Source: BCD1 sp965230565
GTDB taxonomy: Bacteria; Bacteroidota; Bacteroidia; Chitinophagales; Saprospiraceae
Length of the DNA: 64,000 nt
Assembly (NCBI GenBank): GCA_965230565.1
Contig: CBDDLH010000016.1
Location: forward strand, 992,001-1,056,000
Direction: 5' to 3'
Notes under the pieces: generated by a model
Told to the model about the DNA's origin: nothing
The model's input: only the letters and a program-made list of their open reading frames with translations
The model's database searches: none
In this document: piece after piece, positions 1 through 8,619 of the stretch
Layout: every line of letters begins with the position of its first letter
Position numbering within the stretch: the first letter of the stretch is position 1
Program-made: the position numbers and the translations under genes

Positions 1-1126
1 AATTTTGATAATTGTAATTAAGAGAAACTGTTCTATCTGGAGTATAATACATTGGATAGTAATACTCGTAATAATTATGATCATCATAGGTAATCACAAA
101 CTCTACAGATACGCTTGACGGAATATTATTACCTATGCTCATCCAGGAGAAGCCAAAGTTATTATAAGTATACCAACTTAACCCTGAGTAATAATCACAC
201 ATGTAATACATATTATAAAAATCATCTATAGGAATATTATATACTGTGGCAGTCTCCATTTCCCCGTCACAGTTATTATCTTTCCCGTCACAGATCTCCG
301 GAGCTCCAGGATATACATTTGGATCATTGTCATCACAGTCGTCCTGTGAACCTGTACAGGCATCTGGTCCTGTGAATCCGTCTCCATCAGCATCTGCGTC
401 AAGCTCACCGACAAATACATCAAATTTACAGGAGGTAGTATACCCAAAGCTATTGGTGGCAGTAACCATTACTTCGGTGGTTCCGGTATTGAAATAGGAA
501 CCAGAAGGAACACTATAATCTAACATAACGTTAGGATCACAAAAGTCGGTAACTTGTACTGCATAATCCACCGTGGTACCAAAACAGCTATTTACCTCTA
601 TATTAGGACAGGTTAATTCTGTCGGATTAATGGTTTGAGGGTATAGCTCGCTACAGGATTCCGTAGTTACTACTGTTGTACCAGCTTCCACAGTGATTAT
701 TTCACTGCCATCGCAAGCCCCGGGAGGGAAATCCCAATACAGCCAGTCGTTATATGTATTGGCTTCATTTGGGCATGCCTCAATGATATTGATATCAGCT
801 CCACAACCCGGAAGGTTAGCCACGGAAGTACTCCAGGCATAACCTGAAGCATAAATAGTTTGTGTTGTACTACTTCCATTAGCATAAGTAGTTGTTACAG
901 ACAGTGGTCCTGAATATTCAGAGCCGTGCCAATGTTCAATATACACCCTAAGGTTTCCATTGTCCAAAACACAATAACCTATCTGCACACCGTGTGCAAG
1001 TACCCCCTGTATACCAAAGAAAAGTCCGAAAACGAGTACCAGCGTACTCATGGCTTTTCTGGCCATTGGGGTTAAAAACTTCCCTCGGGAAGTTTTGTCA
1101 ATTAAATGTTTATAAAAATTCTCCAT
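1..1126 (-). CDS. Secreted protein with HYR-like and MopE-type metal-binding motifs (3' end cut by window)
   Basis: The minus-strand frame is open from an ATG at 1126 to the window edge, giving about 375 visible residues and no stop. The first 45 residues hold a basic start and a hydrophobic stretch (LVLVFGLFFGIQGVLA) that reads as a signal peptide. A Cys-rich region follows, then a stretch with features of a HYR/Ig-like fold (TTEVMVTATNSFGYTTSC). Next comes an Asp-rich block at about 265-395 containing DADADGDGF, DDCDDNDPNVYPGAPEICDG and DNNCDG, the pattern of the MopE-type putative metal-binding motif. The rest is Tyr- and Asn-rich. Proteins of this design in Bacteroidota are usually large cell-surface proteins exported by the type IX system. 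The C-terminal sorting domain, if present, lies outside the window. The cargo or ligand is unknown. Confidence 0.85.
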   Translation of the reverse strand, partial: MENFYKHLIDKTSRGKFLTPMARKAMSTLVLVFGLFFGIQGVLAHGVQIGYCVLDNGNLRVYIEHWHGSEYSGPLSVTTTYANGSSTTQTIYASGYAWSTSVANLPGCGADINIIEACPNEANTYNDWLYWDFPPGACDGSEIITVEAGTTVVTTESCSELYPQTINPTELTCPNIEVNSCFGTTVDYAVQVTDFCDPNVMLDYSVPSGSYFNTGTTEVMVTATNSFGYTTSCKFDVFVGELDADADGDGFTGPDACTGSQDDCDDNDPNVYPGAPEICDGKDNNCDGEMETATVYNIPIDDFYNMYYMCDYYSGLSWYTYNNFGFSWMSIGNNIPSSVSVEFVITYDDHNYYEYYYPMYYTPDRTVSLNYNYQN

Positions 1127-1779
1127 GTCAAATAAGGATTAAGGTTTAGAAAATAAATTTTGTATAAATTGTCAGTTGGCGCTGGGCATAGCAGTGACTT
1201 CTGCCATACCTGCAGCCAAATAAATTTTAAAGCTTGTAAACCTCTCAGTTGAACAAAGCAATAATCAATACTGCCTTAACTAAATAATGTTTGTTTTGAA
1301 TAAATCGGATTGGGAAAATCAAACCCCTCCCACAAGAATCCGCAAATTCAGTGGTTGTAAGTGAAAAAGAAACTCTCTTTCACGTAGGTTTAATTTTTAT
1401 TTGACATTCGTGGTAGGTCCCGTTTTTATCGGGAAAATTGGAACAAGTTGAAGGGGGATGAAAATTTTCAACTTCTCCGGCAAATTTATGTACGGGCATT
1501 TTTTATATATGTTACATATTCCGACAAAAAAATATCATTTTTTTAAAATTTCCTTTTCAATGACATTTATCATATCAAAGGGTAATGTTTATCAATGTGG
1601 TTTTTGGCAGAATAATTTACATTGCTATAGGAAGGAAGACCCGCACAAGTTATGGGATGTCACATTTTGTAATTGGTCAATTGACAAATACAATTAATCC
1701 CTTTTCAGCCAAATAAAATAGGCTGTAATACTTGAAAAAGAGTCTGTTCCTCATTATATTAAAGCAAAAATTAATTGAT
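1127..1779. other. Intergenic region between divergent genes
   Basis: This 650-bp stretch separates the divergent HYR/MopE-like gene and the cytochrome gene, so it should carry both promoters. I could not fix a clear TTG/TAnnTTTG pair. A 79-codon open frame at 1458-1697 has no recognisable features and is most likely chance. Confidence 0.4.
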
Positions 1780-2220
1780 ATGAAAAAACTGACAGTAAAG
1801 GAAAAACTTCCCGGATTCATCGGATTACTTGCCCTCATATTCACCCTTGGTGCCTTTATGATATCGTGCGAATCCAAACCACCGGAAAATTCAAGAGCCA
1901 CTCAGATTACAAAAGGTAAAGCTCACTTCGATCAATATTGTGCTTCATGTCATGCAGAAAACGGTGCAGGCCCTGCGGCTGATACTTTGGAAGTCAAACC
2001 TGCAGACCTTACTCAAATCGTTTCTCGTCGCAAATCAAAAGAATTCCCTGTGATGGAAATTGCCCGCTACATTGACGGTCGTCAGTTTGTTGCGGCTCAC
2101 GGAACTCGTGAAATGCCAATATGGGGTGAGGTTTTCTCCCAGCAAGAGCAACTTGATGAAACGGAAATAAAAGGTAAACTTGGGGAATTGATAGCATACC
2201 TGATCAGTATCCAGGAATAA
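1780..2220 (+). CDS. Cytochrome c lipoprotein, single heme
   Basis: This is a 146-residue monoheme c-type cytochrome, presumably an electron carrier anchored on the periplasmic side of a membrane. The start chosen is the second in-frame ATG (1780), because it leads directly into a lipoprotein signal peptide (LALIFTLGAFMISC, Cys about residue 31); an upstream ATG at 1732 would add 16 residues before it. The heme motif CASCH sits near residue 55. The later sequence MPIW contains the likely axial methionine, and the spacing is normal for a class I cytochrome c. The gene stands alone and is followed by a strong hairpin terminator. A role in a respiratory chain is inferred; the redox partner cannot be seen from the neighbours. 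Confidence 0.85.
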   Translation: MKKLTVKEKLPGFIGLLALIFTLGAFMISCESKPPENSRATQITKGKAHFDQYCASCHAENGAGPAADTLEVKPADLTQIVSRRKSKEFPVMEIARYIDGRQFVAAHGTREMPIWGEVFSQQEQLDETEIKGKLGELIAYLISIQE

Positions 2221-2280
2221 GATATTTGACTTTGGATTTGCTTCCCGTAATAACCAACTAAGACCAACAATTGACTGTTA

Positions 2281-2306
2281 GGCGATGCTCAGGCATCGCC
2301 TTTTTT
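2281..2306 (+). terminator. Rho-independent terminator of the cytochrome gene
   Basis: A perfect 8-bp stem (GGCGATGC/GCATCGCC) with a TCAG tetraloop is followed by six T residues, 60 bp after the cytochrome stop codon. Confidence 0.85.
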
Positions 2307-2309
2307 GTT

Positions 2310-2359
2310 GTAGCACAGGATTTAACCTGCGTACCTGCACAGACTGAAGTCGGTGCTAC
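2310..2359. repeat. Palindromic intergenic repeat with GTAGCAC ends
   Basis: The segment begins GTAGCAC and ends GTGCTAC, with a degenerate palindromic interior (ACAGGATTTAACCTG and ACAGACTGAAGT). It lies between the convergent cytochrome and apbE genes. It looks like one member of a dispersed intergenic repeat type, but I saw no second copy of this type in the window. Confidence 0.45.
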
Positions 2360-2361
2360 GG

Positions 2362-3414
2362 TTATTCAAGATAATCAGAGGCCCCTGAGGTATATTTGAC
2401 TCCCATAGACCCATCAGGCTTCCCGTAAATGAAGAAGGCTTCAATATCGGGAACCTCTGAGGCGAGGTTTAGAGCTTTTTCGAGCCCCATGACCATAAAT
2501 GCCGTCGCAAATGCATCTGCAGTCATGCAATCCGGTGCAAATACTGTTGCGCTGAGCAAATCATTTTTCTCCGGAAATCCAGTTGAAGGATTCAGGGTGT
2601 GACCATATTTATAACCTTTGGTATTGTAGTAATTTCTATGGTTACCGGAAGTGGCAATAGCCGTATTGGAAAGCTTGACTACCGTGTGAATCTCATCGAC
2701 GGCAGCATCTTCCTTAGGTACACTGATCCCAATCTTCCAGGCTCCTCCACGAGGACTGTCTCCGTTGGCTACTAGTTCTCCCCCAATATCTACGAGATAA
2801 TCATTAATACCCTTAGACTTTAAAAATGCTCCAATAGCATCAACTCCTCCCCCTTTGGCACAAGCACTAAAATCAATAGCTACCGAAGCATTGGATTTTA
2901 TGATCAGCAGATCATTGCCCTGCACCTGCATTTGTACCTTTTCAAAACCAACCAACTCCTTAAGAGAATCGACTTTAATTGAATCAATTTCCGTGACCGC
3001 TCTTTTCATGGAAGTACCAAATCCCCAATAATTGACAAGAGGCATGACGGTTGGATCAAAATTACCAGAGGTCCTTTCGTATACTTCCTTGGCCTTTTGG
3101 AAGTTTCTGAAAAAGTGTTGATTCTCCAACCCCGAAATCATTATAGAATCTTCAGCCTGATTGACCTTGGTTATGGTGGACTGTTTTTCATAGGTAGACA
3201 CCTCTGCATTTACAGCAATCAATAAGGAATCTACAGCCTCCTGGAGATTTCGGTTTTGGAGGTCTTTGTAGGTTACATTATATGTTGTGCCCATGGTATT
3301 GCCCCAAAGCCGTTGATATTCTCCTTCCGAAGTAGAGGAATCGCTGCCCGATGATGAATTTTCAGCACATCCGGCAAGAAAAAGGATAATAACTAAATAA
3401 AATACATTTTTCAT
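2362..3414 (-). CDS. apbE: FAD:protein FMN transferase (ApbE family), lipoprotein
   Basis: ApbE proteins attach FMN covalently to Thr residues of flavoprotein subunits such as NqrB, NqrC and RnfG on the outer face of the cytoplasmic membrane. The 350-residue product starts with a lipoprotein signal (LVIILFLAGC, Cys16). The N-terminal GNTMGTTYNVTY (about 39-50) and the central DFSACAKGGGVDAIG and DIGGELVANG segments are typical of the family. So are the later TSGNHRNYY and HTLNPSTGFP blocks. In DFSACAKGGGVD the usual small hydrophobic run is partly replaced (SACAKGG), a minor variation. The gene reads toward the cytochrome gene and is preceded by a thioredoxin gene 22 bp away, so the two are probably co-transcribed. 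No Nqr or Rnf genes are visible here. Confidence 0.92.
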   Translation of the reverse strand: MKNVFYLVIILFLAGCAENSSSGSDSSTSEGEYQRLWGNTMGTTYNVTYKDLQNRNLQEAVDSLLIAVNAEVSTYEKQSTITKVNQAEDSIMISGLENQHFFRNFQKAKEVYERTSGNFDPTVMPLVNYWGFGTSMKRAVTEIDSIKVDSLKELVGFEKVQMQVQGNDLLIIKSNASVAIDFSACAKGGGVDAIGAFLKSKGINDYLVDIGGELVANGDSPRGGAWKIGISVPKEDAAVDEIHTVVKLSNTAIATSGNHRNYYNTKGYKYGHTLNPSTGFPEKNDLLSATVFAPDCMTADAFATAFMVMGLEKALNLASEVPDIEAFFIYGKPDGSMGVKYTSGASDYLE

Positions 3415-3436
3415 TTTGTAGTGACCTTAGTTGAAG

Positions 3437-4861
3437 CTATTCGTTTTCGAGTGCCTCTTTTGCATCCATTTCCATGATCTTATTCATCACCTCTTCCAGT
3501 TGCTCAGCCCCGATCTTTTTTGTCAGGATCTCTTTATTTTTATCCAGGACGAATATTTGCGGAGTAGTTTTAATATTATACAACTTCATTGATCTGAAAT
3601 AAGGATCTGAAGTATGCATCCAATCCTGAATCTCGTTTTCATCAACATACTTCCAACATTCCGGCAATTCATCTTTTCCCTTGCTGCAAACCGCTACCAG
3701 CTTTACATTTTTGTCTTTGAACTTTTCATAAAATTCCTTTATCACCGGAGAGGACTTTTTACAATGGCCGCAATCAAACCTCCAAAAGTATAAAATGGTA
3801 TATTCCGATTCAATCTCACTTAACCTCACCATTCCACCCTCTCGTTTCTGCAATAACAGATCTGGTGCTGTTTTTCCGATAAGGGTTGGCTTGATATCCT
3901 TCACATTTTGTAATATCTTTTCCAACTGTTCTTCATCTACCCATGGAGCTTTACCTGTTGCATAATATTTTTCAGCAATTTGTACATACACCGCATCCAT
4001 ACCTACGATCTTGGAAGTAGCATATTCATTTAAAAAGTGTATGACGTAGAACTTATAGGTTTCCTCTGCAGGTTCCATTGCATCCACTACCCTTTCAATA
4101 GCTTTAAAAATGGTATCGGGATGTTGAACCTGAAGTTTATTGACAAAATAATCTACACGTTGGAACAGAAAAGGTGTCCTCAGCATACATGGATTTTCCA
4201 GATCCAGATTGTCGAAATAATGCTTTTGCATATATCGCCATTGCTTCATCTGCACATCTTCCTGAGAACCATCGAATTCAGGCATATCCACCCTGAAAGT
4301 GGATTTAATTATCTGGGCCGTTAGGGTACCAGGATGCTTTTCAACAATATTCTTTTGATAGGCTTCAACCTTTTTATTGAGATCGTCCAGCTGCCCCTGA
4401 ATTTTTTGTTTTTCTTTTTCTTCCGTAGCTTCTTCCATTGCCTTATTCAAATCATTGGCTTCAGGAGTACGTGCATTGAGATAATTCAAATAACCGAAAA
4501 ATAGTTTATTATCTTCCGAGCCTTTGATTTTGGCTTTCCCCACCAGGTCTTCAACATCCGTTACCAAAGTTATATTTTGTTCCTGATCATTGACGATCAA
4601 CTGGAAGTAATTATTATCTGGTTTCAGTACGACGAGGTATACTCCACAATCCATTGGTTCGTCTCCCTGAAAATGGAAAAATCCATTACCATCTACCTCA
4701 ACGGTGTCCCTGATATATTGTTTATCGCCCAAATGATATGCCAGCAACAACTCCTTTTCCTCATATCCGTTAATTTTGATTTCGATATGGTAACCACCTG
4801 ATGCAAAAATATTTGAAACGAAAACTGCAAAAACAGCAAATAAAAGTATCCTCTTGAGCAT
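3437..4861 (-). CDS. DUF4369/TlpA-like thiol-disulfide oxidoreductase, secreted
   Basis: The 474-residue product has a signal peptide (ILLFAVFAVFVSNIFASG). An N-terminal beta-rich domain resembles DUF4369 (YHIEIKINGYEEKELLLAY, then a DTVEVDGNGFFHFQG strand pair). A long helical, partly coiled-coil middle follows (EATEEKEKQKIQGQLDDLNKK). The C-terminal domain has a thioredoxin/AhpC-TSA fold with the redox site CGHC at residues 364-367, inside YFWRFDCGHCKKSSP. The cis-Pro region appears as TTPQIFVLD. Such proteins act in the Bacteroidota periplasm as disulfide reductases or isomerases. Their clients are usually unknown. The gene precedes apbE by 22 bp. A role in reducing cytochrome or envelope protein thiols is possible but only inferred. 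Confidence 0.85.
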   Translation of the reverse strand: MLKRILLFAVFAVFVSNIFASGGYHIEIKINGYEEKELLLAYHLGDKQYIRDTVEVDGNGFFHFQGDEPMDCGVYLVVLKPDNNYFQLIVNDQEQNITLVTDVEDLVGKAKIKGSEDNKLFFGYLNYLNARTPEANDLNKAMEEATEEKEKQKIQGQLDDLNKKVEAYQKNIVEKHPGTLTAQIIKSTFRVDMPEFDGSQEDVQMKQWRYMQKHYFDNLDLENPCMLRTPFLFQRVDYFVNKLQVQHPDTIFKAIERVVDAMEPAEETYKFYVIHFLNEYATSKIVGMDAVYVQIAEKYYATGKAPWVDEEQLEKILQNVKDIKPTLIGKTAPDLLLQKREGGMVRLSEIESEYTILYFWRFDCGHCKKSSPVIKEFYEKFKDKNVKLVAVCSKGKDELPECWKYVDENEIQDWMHTSDPYFRSMKLYNIKTTPQIFVLDKNKEILTKKIGAEQLEEVMNKIMEMDAKEALENE

Positions 4862-4985
4862 TTTTATATGTTTAATTCAATAAAAGTTTTGTAAATATCT
4901 GAATTCTCAATTCAAATTCATTTTATTATAAAGCCATTTACCTTATATTAACATTAAGTGATTTATACGTGTTGTTTGTCACTTG

Positions 4986-6056
4986 TTAAAGATTGTTAAT
5001 CCTGTTGATTTTCTTCACATATCGACGGTGCTTCAACAAATACCGGAACAAATCTGCAGTTTTCAACCGAGGAATGCCCATTTGCCGGTTTTTCCTTGAT
5101 AGTTTGAGAATAATTCTCCAGTGTTTAGTGATTGTCCCGACAGCTTCGAAATAAGACATCTTTGTCGGATCATAAATATGGGTTGGCTCAGCCCCTATTC
5201 CGTTTATTTCGATCACCTTTATGTTCTTACCTCTTTTCATATCCTCATAACTGGTACATTTCAGGTCGAACCGGCCATAATCTATTCCCTCAAGCTGGTC
5301 TACTATCTTCTGAAAGGCTGCCTCCATTTCCCGATCTATCAAATGATTGCCATTAATAAAGGTAGTCCCTTTGGAATGATTGCCAATAGACCCCAAAGGC
5401 ACCTCAATTCCGGCAGACGGAACCTGTTGTAAGACCTCCGCATAATTTTCTTTCAACCGCTCCAGCTGTAACAATGCCCTATCACTTTTTTTTACCAGTT
5501 CAAGAACAGTGGATTTCCCATCACCTTTAACCTTGAGAAAATCCTTCAAAGTAACTGAGGTAATTCTTCCATATTCCTCATCAGGAAAACGATAATATAA
5601 GACCCCTCCCTCCTTCGGAAGATCAATAAATTCCTGGAGCAAAAAGTCTAACGGGTATTTTTCAAGGTAGGCTCGGAGTTCTGATTCATTCCTCACTTTT
5701 TTCACTAACATCCCCCGATAACCAATATCCGGTTTGGCGATCAATGGGTAATCGAGTCCTTCATCCTCCATAGCAGCCTTAATTTCCCTAAATTCCTGGC
5801 CGGGTTTTACCAATACGGTTTTAGGCCTCAATTCGGGAGGAAACATCATGATGGTCTCATATTTTGATTCCATGCCCATACCGCCGGTAAAAAGCCCCGG
5901 ATTTACAGTAGTCATATAACCAATATGCCTTTCCCTCAGGACACACCACAAGAAGTAGAAAAAATTCGGAAAATAAAATGCAAAAATTGGCCAGTACTCC
6001 CACTGAGTCAGTCGCGTAATACGATTCTTCCAGGCTATTTTATTTAACCAACTCAC
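4986..6056 (-). CDS. ATP-grasp family protein (D-Ala-D-Ala ligase-like)
   Basis: The 356-residue protein has ATP-grasp features: the lysine-containing strand YPLIAKPDIGYRGMLVKKV (about 120-140), the hinge LLQEFIDLP, and the metal-binding end of the fold in VIEINGIGAEPTHIYDP. The N-terminus carries an aromatic hydrophobic stretch (WPIFAFYFPNFFYFLWCVL) that could be a membrane segment. ATP-grasp enzymes join a carboxylate to an amine or thiol through an acyl phosphate; the substrate here cannot be read from the sequence. Its first 17 bases overlap the end of the upstream NRDE gene, indicating translational coupling. Related Bacteroidota proteins are annotated as D-alanine-D-alanine ligase-like, but a true Ddl role is unlikely given the membrane segment. 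Confidence 0.75.
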   Translation of the reverse strand: MSWLNKIAWKNRITRLTQWEYWPIFAFYFPNFFYFLWCVLRERHIGYMTTVNPGLFTGGMGMESKYETIMMFPPELRPKTVLVKPGQEFREIKAAMEDEGLDYPLIAKPDIGYRGMLVKKVRNESELRAYLEKYPLDFLLQEFIDLPKEGGVLYYRFPDEEYGRITSVTLKDFLKVKGDGKSTVLELVKKSDRALLQLERLKENYAEVLQQVPSAGIEVPLGSIGNHSKGTTFINGNHLIDREMEAAFQKIVDQLEGIDYGRFDLKCTSYEDMKRGKNIKVIEINGIGAEPTHIYDPTKMSYFEAVGTITKHWRIILKLSRKNRQMGIPRLKTADLFRYLLKHRRYVKKINRINNL

Positions 6057-6765
6057 GATTTAACTCCAGTTTTGTTTGCTGCTCATCCTCATTGAGCAGA
6101 TCGTAATAAACCATTCCAATAACGGCATCTTTTTTTTCCACTCTCGTTATGCCAATCGTTTGAACCTTTCCGTCCCTGTTCATAACAACATCATTTCGAA
6201 TATCTCCGTCACCTGCGGTCCGGTGAAAATCCAGGATTTTTCCAGCGTATTCACCATTTACAGAGCTTTTCCATTCTTCAAACCAGCTCAAACGTTTTTG
6301 CTGGGCAGTATCATCGTATAATGTCCAAGACGCCCAAAGGTGAAAATCCGCTGCATCGAGTGACTTGACATGAGTAATTTCTTCATCCCAACGCAATTCC
6401 CAAAGGTTCCCGTATTCGACAATAACCAGCGTAAAGGGTTCCATCCCCTCAAAATCATATTGATCGAAAAAGGCATTTGCATCAGGATATTTGAAAAAAT
6501 CAAGGACCATTATGCCCCGGCTGCGTTTGTAAGGAGGTTGGTGGCTATGTTTTTTATAAGAACCATTCAGCAGACAAACCACCCGATCAGAAGAGGCCAT
6601 TGCTATCCAGGTCCCGCCGGCGCCTTTATCCCTGGGAAAGGTAATTTTCACATCTTCTGTTTCCAGCATTCCAAATTCATCAGCAGAACGCCCCGGAGCT
6701 TCATCACGATTGGAGGTAAGTACGAAATTCTTTCCTTTGCCCGGGATATAAGTAACTGTACACAT
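6040..6765 (-). CDS. NRDE/TANGO2 family protein
   Basis: The 241-residue product begins MCTVTYIP and has the family-defining NRDE motif in FVLTSNRDEAPGRSADE (about residues 14-30). The TANGO2/NRDE family has a conserved Cys2 and an Ntn-hydrolase-like fold. The eukaryotic member is linked to Golgi organisation and lipid or heme handling; the bacterial function is unsettled. Further family blocks are GGTWIAMASSDRVVCLLNG and the C-terminal repeat of short strands. The gene overlaps the downstream ATP-grasp gene by 17 bp, so the two are expressed together and may act in one pathway. That functional link is inference. Confidence 0.85.
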   Translation of the reverse strand: MCTVTYIPGKGKNFVLTSNRDEAPGRSADEFGMLETEDVKITFPRDKGAGGTWIAMASSDRVVCLLNGSYKKHSHQPPYKRSRGIMVLDFFKYPDANAFFDQYDFEGMEPFTLVIVEYGNLWELRWDEEITHVKSLDAADFHLWASWTLYDDTAQQKRLSWFEEWKSSVNGEYAGKILDFHRTAGDGDIRNDVVMNRDGKVQTIGITRVEKKDAVIGMVYYDLLNEDEQQTKLELNRELVK

Positions 6766-6939
6766 GTGGGTTTATGAATTAATATATTTTTTATAAAAAT
6801 TTAAATTTCGGTTTACGTGTTATACAATTTTTTAAACATCTGATAATTTAAATCACATTTTACGCCCCTAATCAGTGAAAGCTCATTTTTGTAGGTGAAC
6901 ATGCAAAACGGAACTCGTAACTCGTAACAAAAACGGTGT

Positions 6940-7611
6940 TTACTCAAGAAAAACAGCAATATCTTCCAAAGGTTTTCTCGTCAGATCGGGTACCATAGGG
7001 TGTTCGATCGGATAACCTACCGGAATCAACAGGAATGGCCGCTCATTTTCGGGCCTTTCCAGAATCTTTTGTAAAAAACGCATCGGACTAGGTGTATGGG
7101 TCAGCGCAACCAATCCTGCATTATGGATAGCCGTTAACAAAAATCCTGTAGCCAGGCCAACCGACTCATTGACGTAATAGTTCTTTTGTTTCTCCCCTTC
7201 TACTTCATCGTAAGCTTTTTTGAAAACCACTATCAGCCAGGGGGCAATTTCCAAAAACTCCTTGATCTCATTGGTTTCAAACACCTTAAGGTCTTCCAGC
7301 CACTCATCTGACATACGCCCATGATAATTTTCATATTCTTCCTGTTCTGCTGCCTTCCGTATTTGCTTTTTAATTTCGGGATTGCTGACTGCACAAAACA
7401 CCCATGGTTGTTTATGGGCTCCTGACGGGGCTGTCGAGGCGGTTTTTATGATATTTTCAATAATACGCCTGTCTACGGGTTTATCGGAAAATTGCCTCAC
7501 GGTTCTCCGGCGGTCCATGAATTGAAAGTAATTTCCACTTACTTCCAGTGCTTGCTCCTCTGACCGGCGAACAGCATCATAGGGTATAAAATTCGATGTT
7601 TGCATTTCCAA
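6940..7611 (-). CDS. Nitroreductase-family flavoprotein, iodotyrosine deiodinase-like
   Basis: The 223-residue protein is a NADH-oxidase/nitroreductase-fold FMN enzyme. The FMN-binding N-terminal segment is FMDRRRTVRQFSDKPVDR (about 31-48), followed by TASTAPSGAHKQPWVF, which contacts the flavin. The centre has NYYVNESVGLATGFLL, and the C-terminus ends in PVGYPIEHPMVPDLTRKPLE. The SGAHKQPW block, the TPSPM segment and the DLTRKPLE tail resemble bacterial homologues of iodotyrosine deiodinase more than the NfsB group. The substrate is not known; reductive dehalogenation or nitro reduction are the usual activities. It lies 33 bp downstream of an SDR gene on the same strand, so the two probably share a transcript. 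Confidence 0.85.
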   Translation of the reverse strand: MEMQTSNFIPYDAVRRSEEQALEVSGNYFQFMDRRRTVRQFSDKPVDRRIIENIIKTASTAPSGAHKQPWVFCAVSNPEIKKQIRKAAEQEEYENYHGRMSDEWLEDLKVFETNEIKEFLEIAPWLIVVFKKAYDEVEGEKQKNYYVNESVGLATGFLLTAIHNAGLVALTHTPSPMRFLQKILERPENERPFLLIPVGYPIEHPMVPDLTRKPLEDIAVFLE

Positions 7612-7644
7612 AAATTTATTTGATTCAGGACTTTGCTAATTGGC

Positions 7645-8337
7645 TTATGGAGTTGATAAAGCAACGGGAAGGATCTTTCCATTGAAAAAATGATGTCCCT
7701 GCTGGCAAAAATAAGCCACAAAGGTAGCCATTTCTTCACTACTTAACGGAGCTTCATAACCAGGAAATGCCTCTCCCAACATTTCAGTTTGTACGGCCCC
7801 CAGAGCCAAACAGTTCACAGCAATTTTTTTATCCTTAAATTCTTCCGCAAGGCACTCTGTCAGGTTGGCGATGGCTGCTTTACTGGAACTATAAGCAGCC
7901 AGGCCGGGAAATTTGGAAGCTCCCTGAAAACCACCCATGCTGCTAATGTTAAGAACATGAGGACGTTCTCCTTTTTGAAGTAAAGGTACACAATGGCTGA
8001 TCAACGCTGCAGGTCCGAATACGTTTACCCCATAAACAGACTGCCAATCTTCTGAAGAAAGCTTCTCAAATGGTTTATTCACCAGCAAACCAGCATTATT
8101 GATGATCCTGTCTACCTTCTCCCAGCCTTCGAGTTTTTCCAACAATTCGGGCCAGTTCGGATTTAAAAGATCAAACCCAAGATAGTCCACATTGTCATGG
8201 GCAGCACTTTTTACAATTTGATCAAGAAGATCTGTATTCCTCGACAATAACAATAATTGGTTAGCACTATTTTCAGAAAGCAATTTGGCAGTTGCATAAC
8301 CGATTCCCCTGCTTGCTCCCGTGATGATTATATTCAT
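7645..8337 (-). CDS. Short-chain dehydrogenase/reductase
   Basis: The 230-residue protein has the classical SDR pattern: the dinucleotide-binding GASRGIGYA at residues 7-15, the NNAG strand motif near 86-89, a Ser in NISSMGG and the catalytic YSSSKAA block near 155. No His or other tag defines a subfamily, so the substrate is unknown. The overall length is short for the family but complete, including the C-terminal LGAVQTEM block that closes over substrate. It precedes the nitroreductase gene in the same direction. Cytosolic NAD(P)H-dependent oxidoreduction is safe; anything more specific is not. Confidence 0.9.
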   Translation of the reverse strand: MNIIITGASRGIGYATAKLLSENSANQLLLLSRNTDLLDQIVKSAAHDNVDYLGFDLLNPNWPELLEKLEGWEKVDRIINNAGLLVNKPFEKLSSEDWQSVYGVNVFGPAALISHCVPLLQKGERPHVLNISSMGGFQGASKFPGLAAYSSSKAAIANLTECLAEEFKDKKIAVNCLALGAVQTEMLGEAFPGYEAPLSSEEMATFVAYFCQQGHHFFNGKILPVALSTP

Positions 8338-8580
8338 TTTCCGGATTTTGCGGAAAAATAGTAAATCCCACGGGAATGGTGCAATGATGGAATGATTTTA
8401 TATCGAAGCATATAATAGTAAAAGAGCCAGAGGACAAAAGGTTTAATTTACTTTCTTTAGTCATAATGCATTTTCTCCAATATCCCTCCGTCGTTATGTC
8501 CTTTCGTCCTTAATCAAGCCAATTTGATCTAAATACTTAAATAACCGGAGTAACAAATCCATAAAAAATATAATTTTCCC

Positions 8581-8588
8581 TAGCTTTG
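8581..8588 (+). promoter_or_regulatory. Putative -7 element (TAGCTTTG) upstream of mlaE
   Basis: TAGCTTTG matches the Bacteroidota TAnnTTTG consensus and lies 32 bp before the mlaE start. No TTG is found at the expected upstream distance, so this is a partial match. Confidence 0.4.
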
Positions 8589-8619
8589 TCGACGTTTTAC
8601 TTTTGGTCAACAAAAAACT

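Noticed and set aside
1458..1697. A 79-codon open frame on the plus strand
   Set aside because: No signal peptide, no domain and no operon partner; its Phe, Tyr and Lys bias is what AT-rich non-coding DNA gives by chance.
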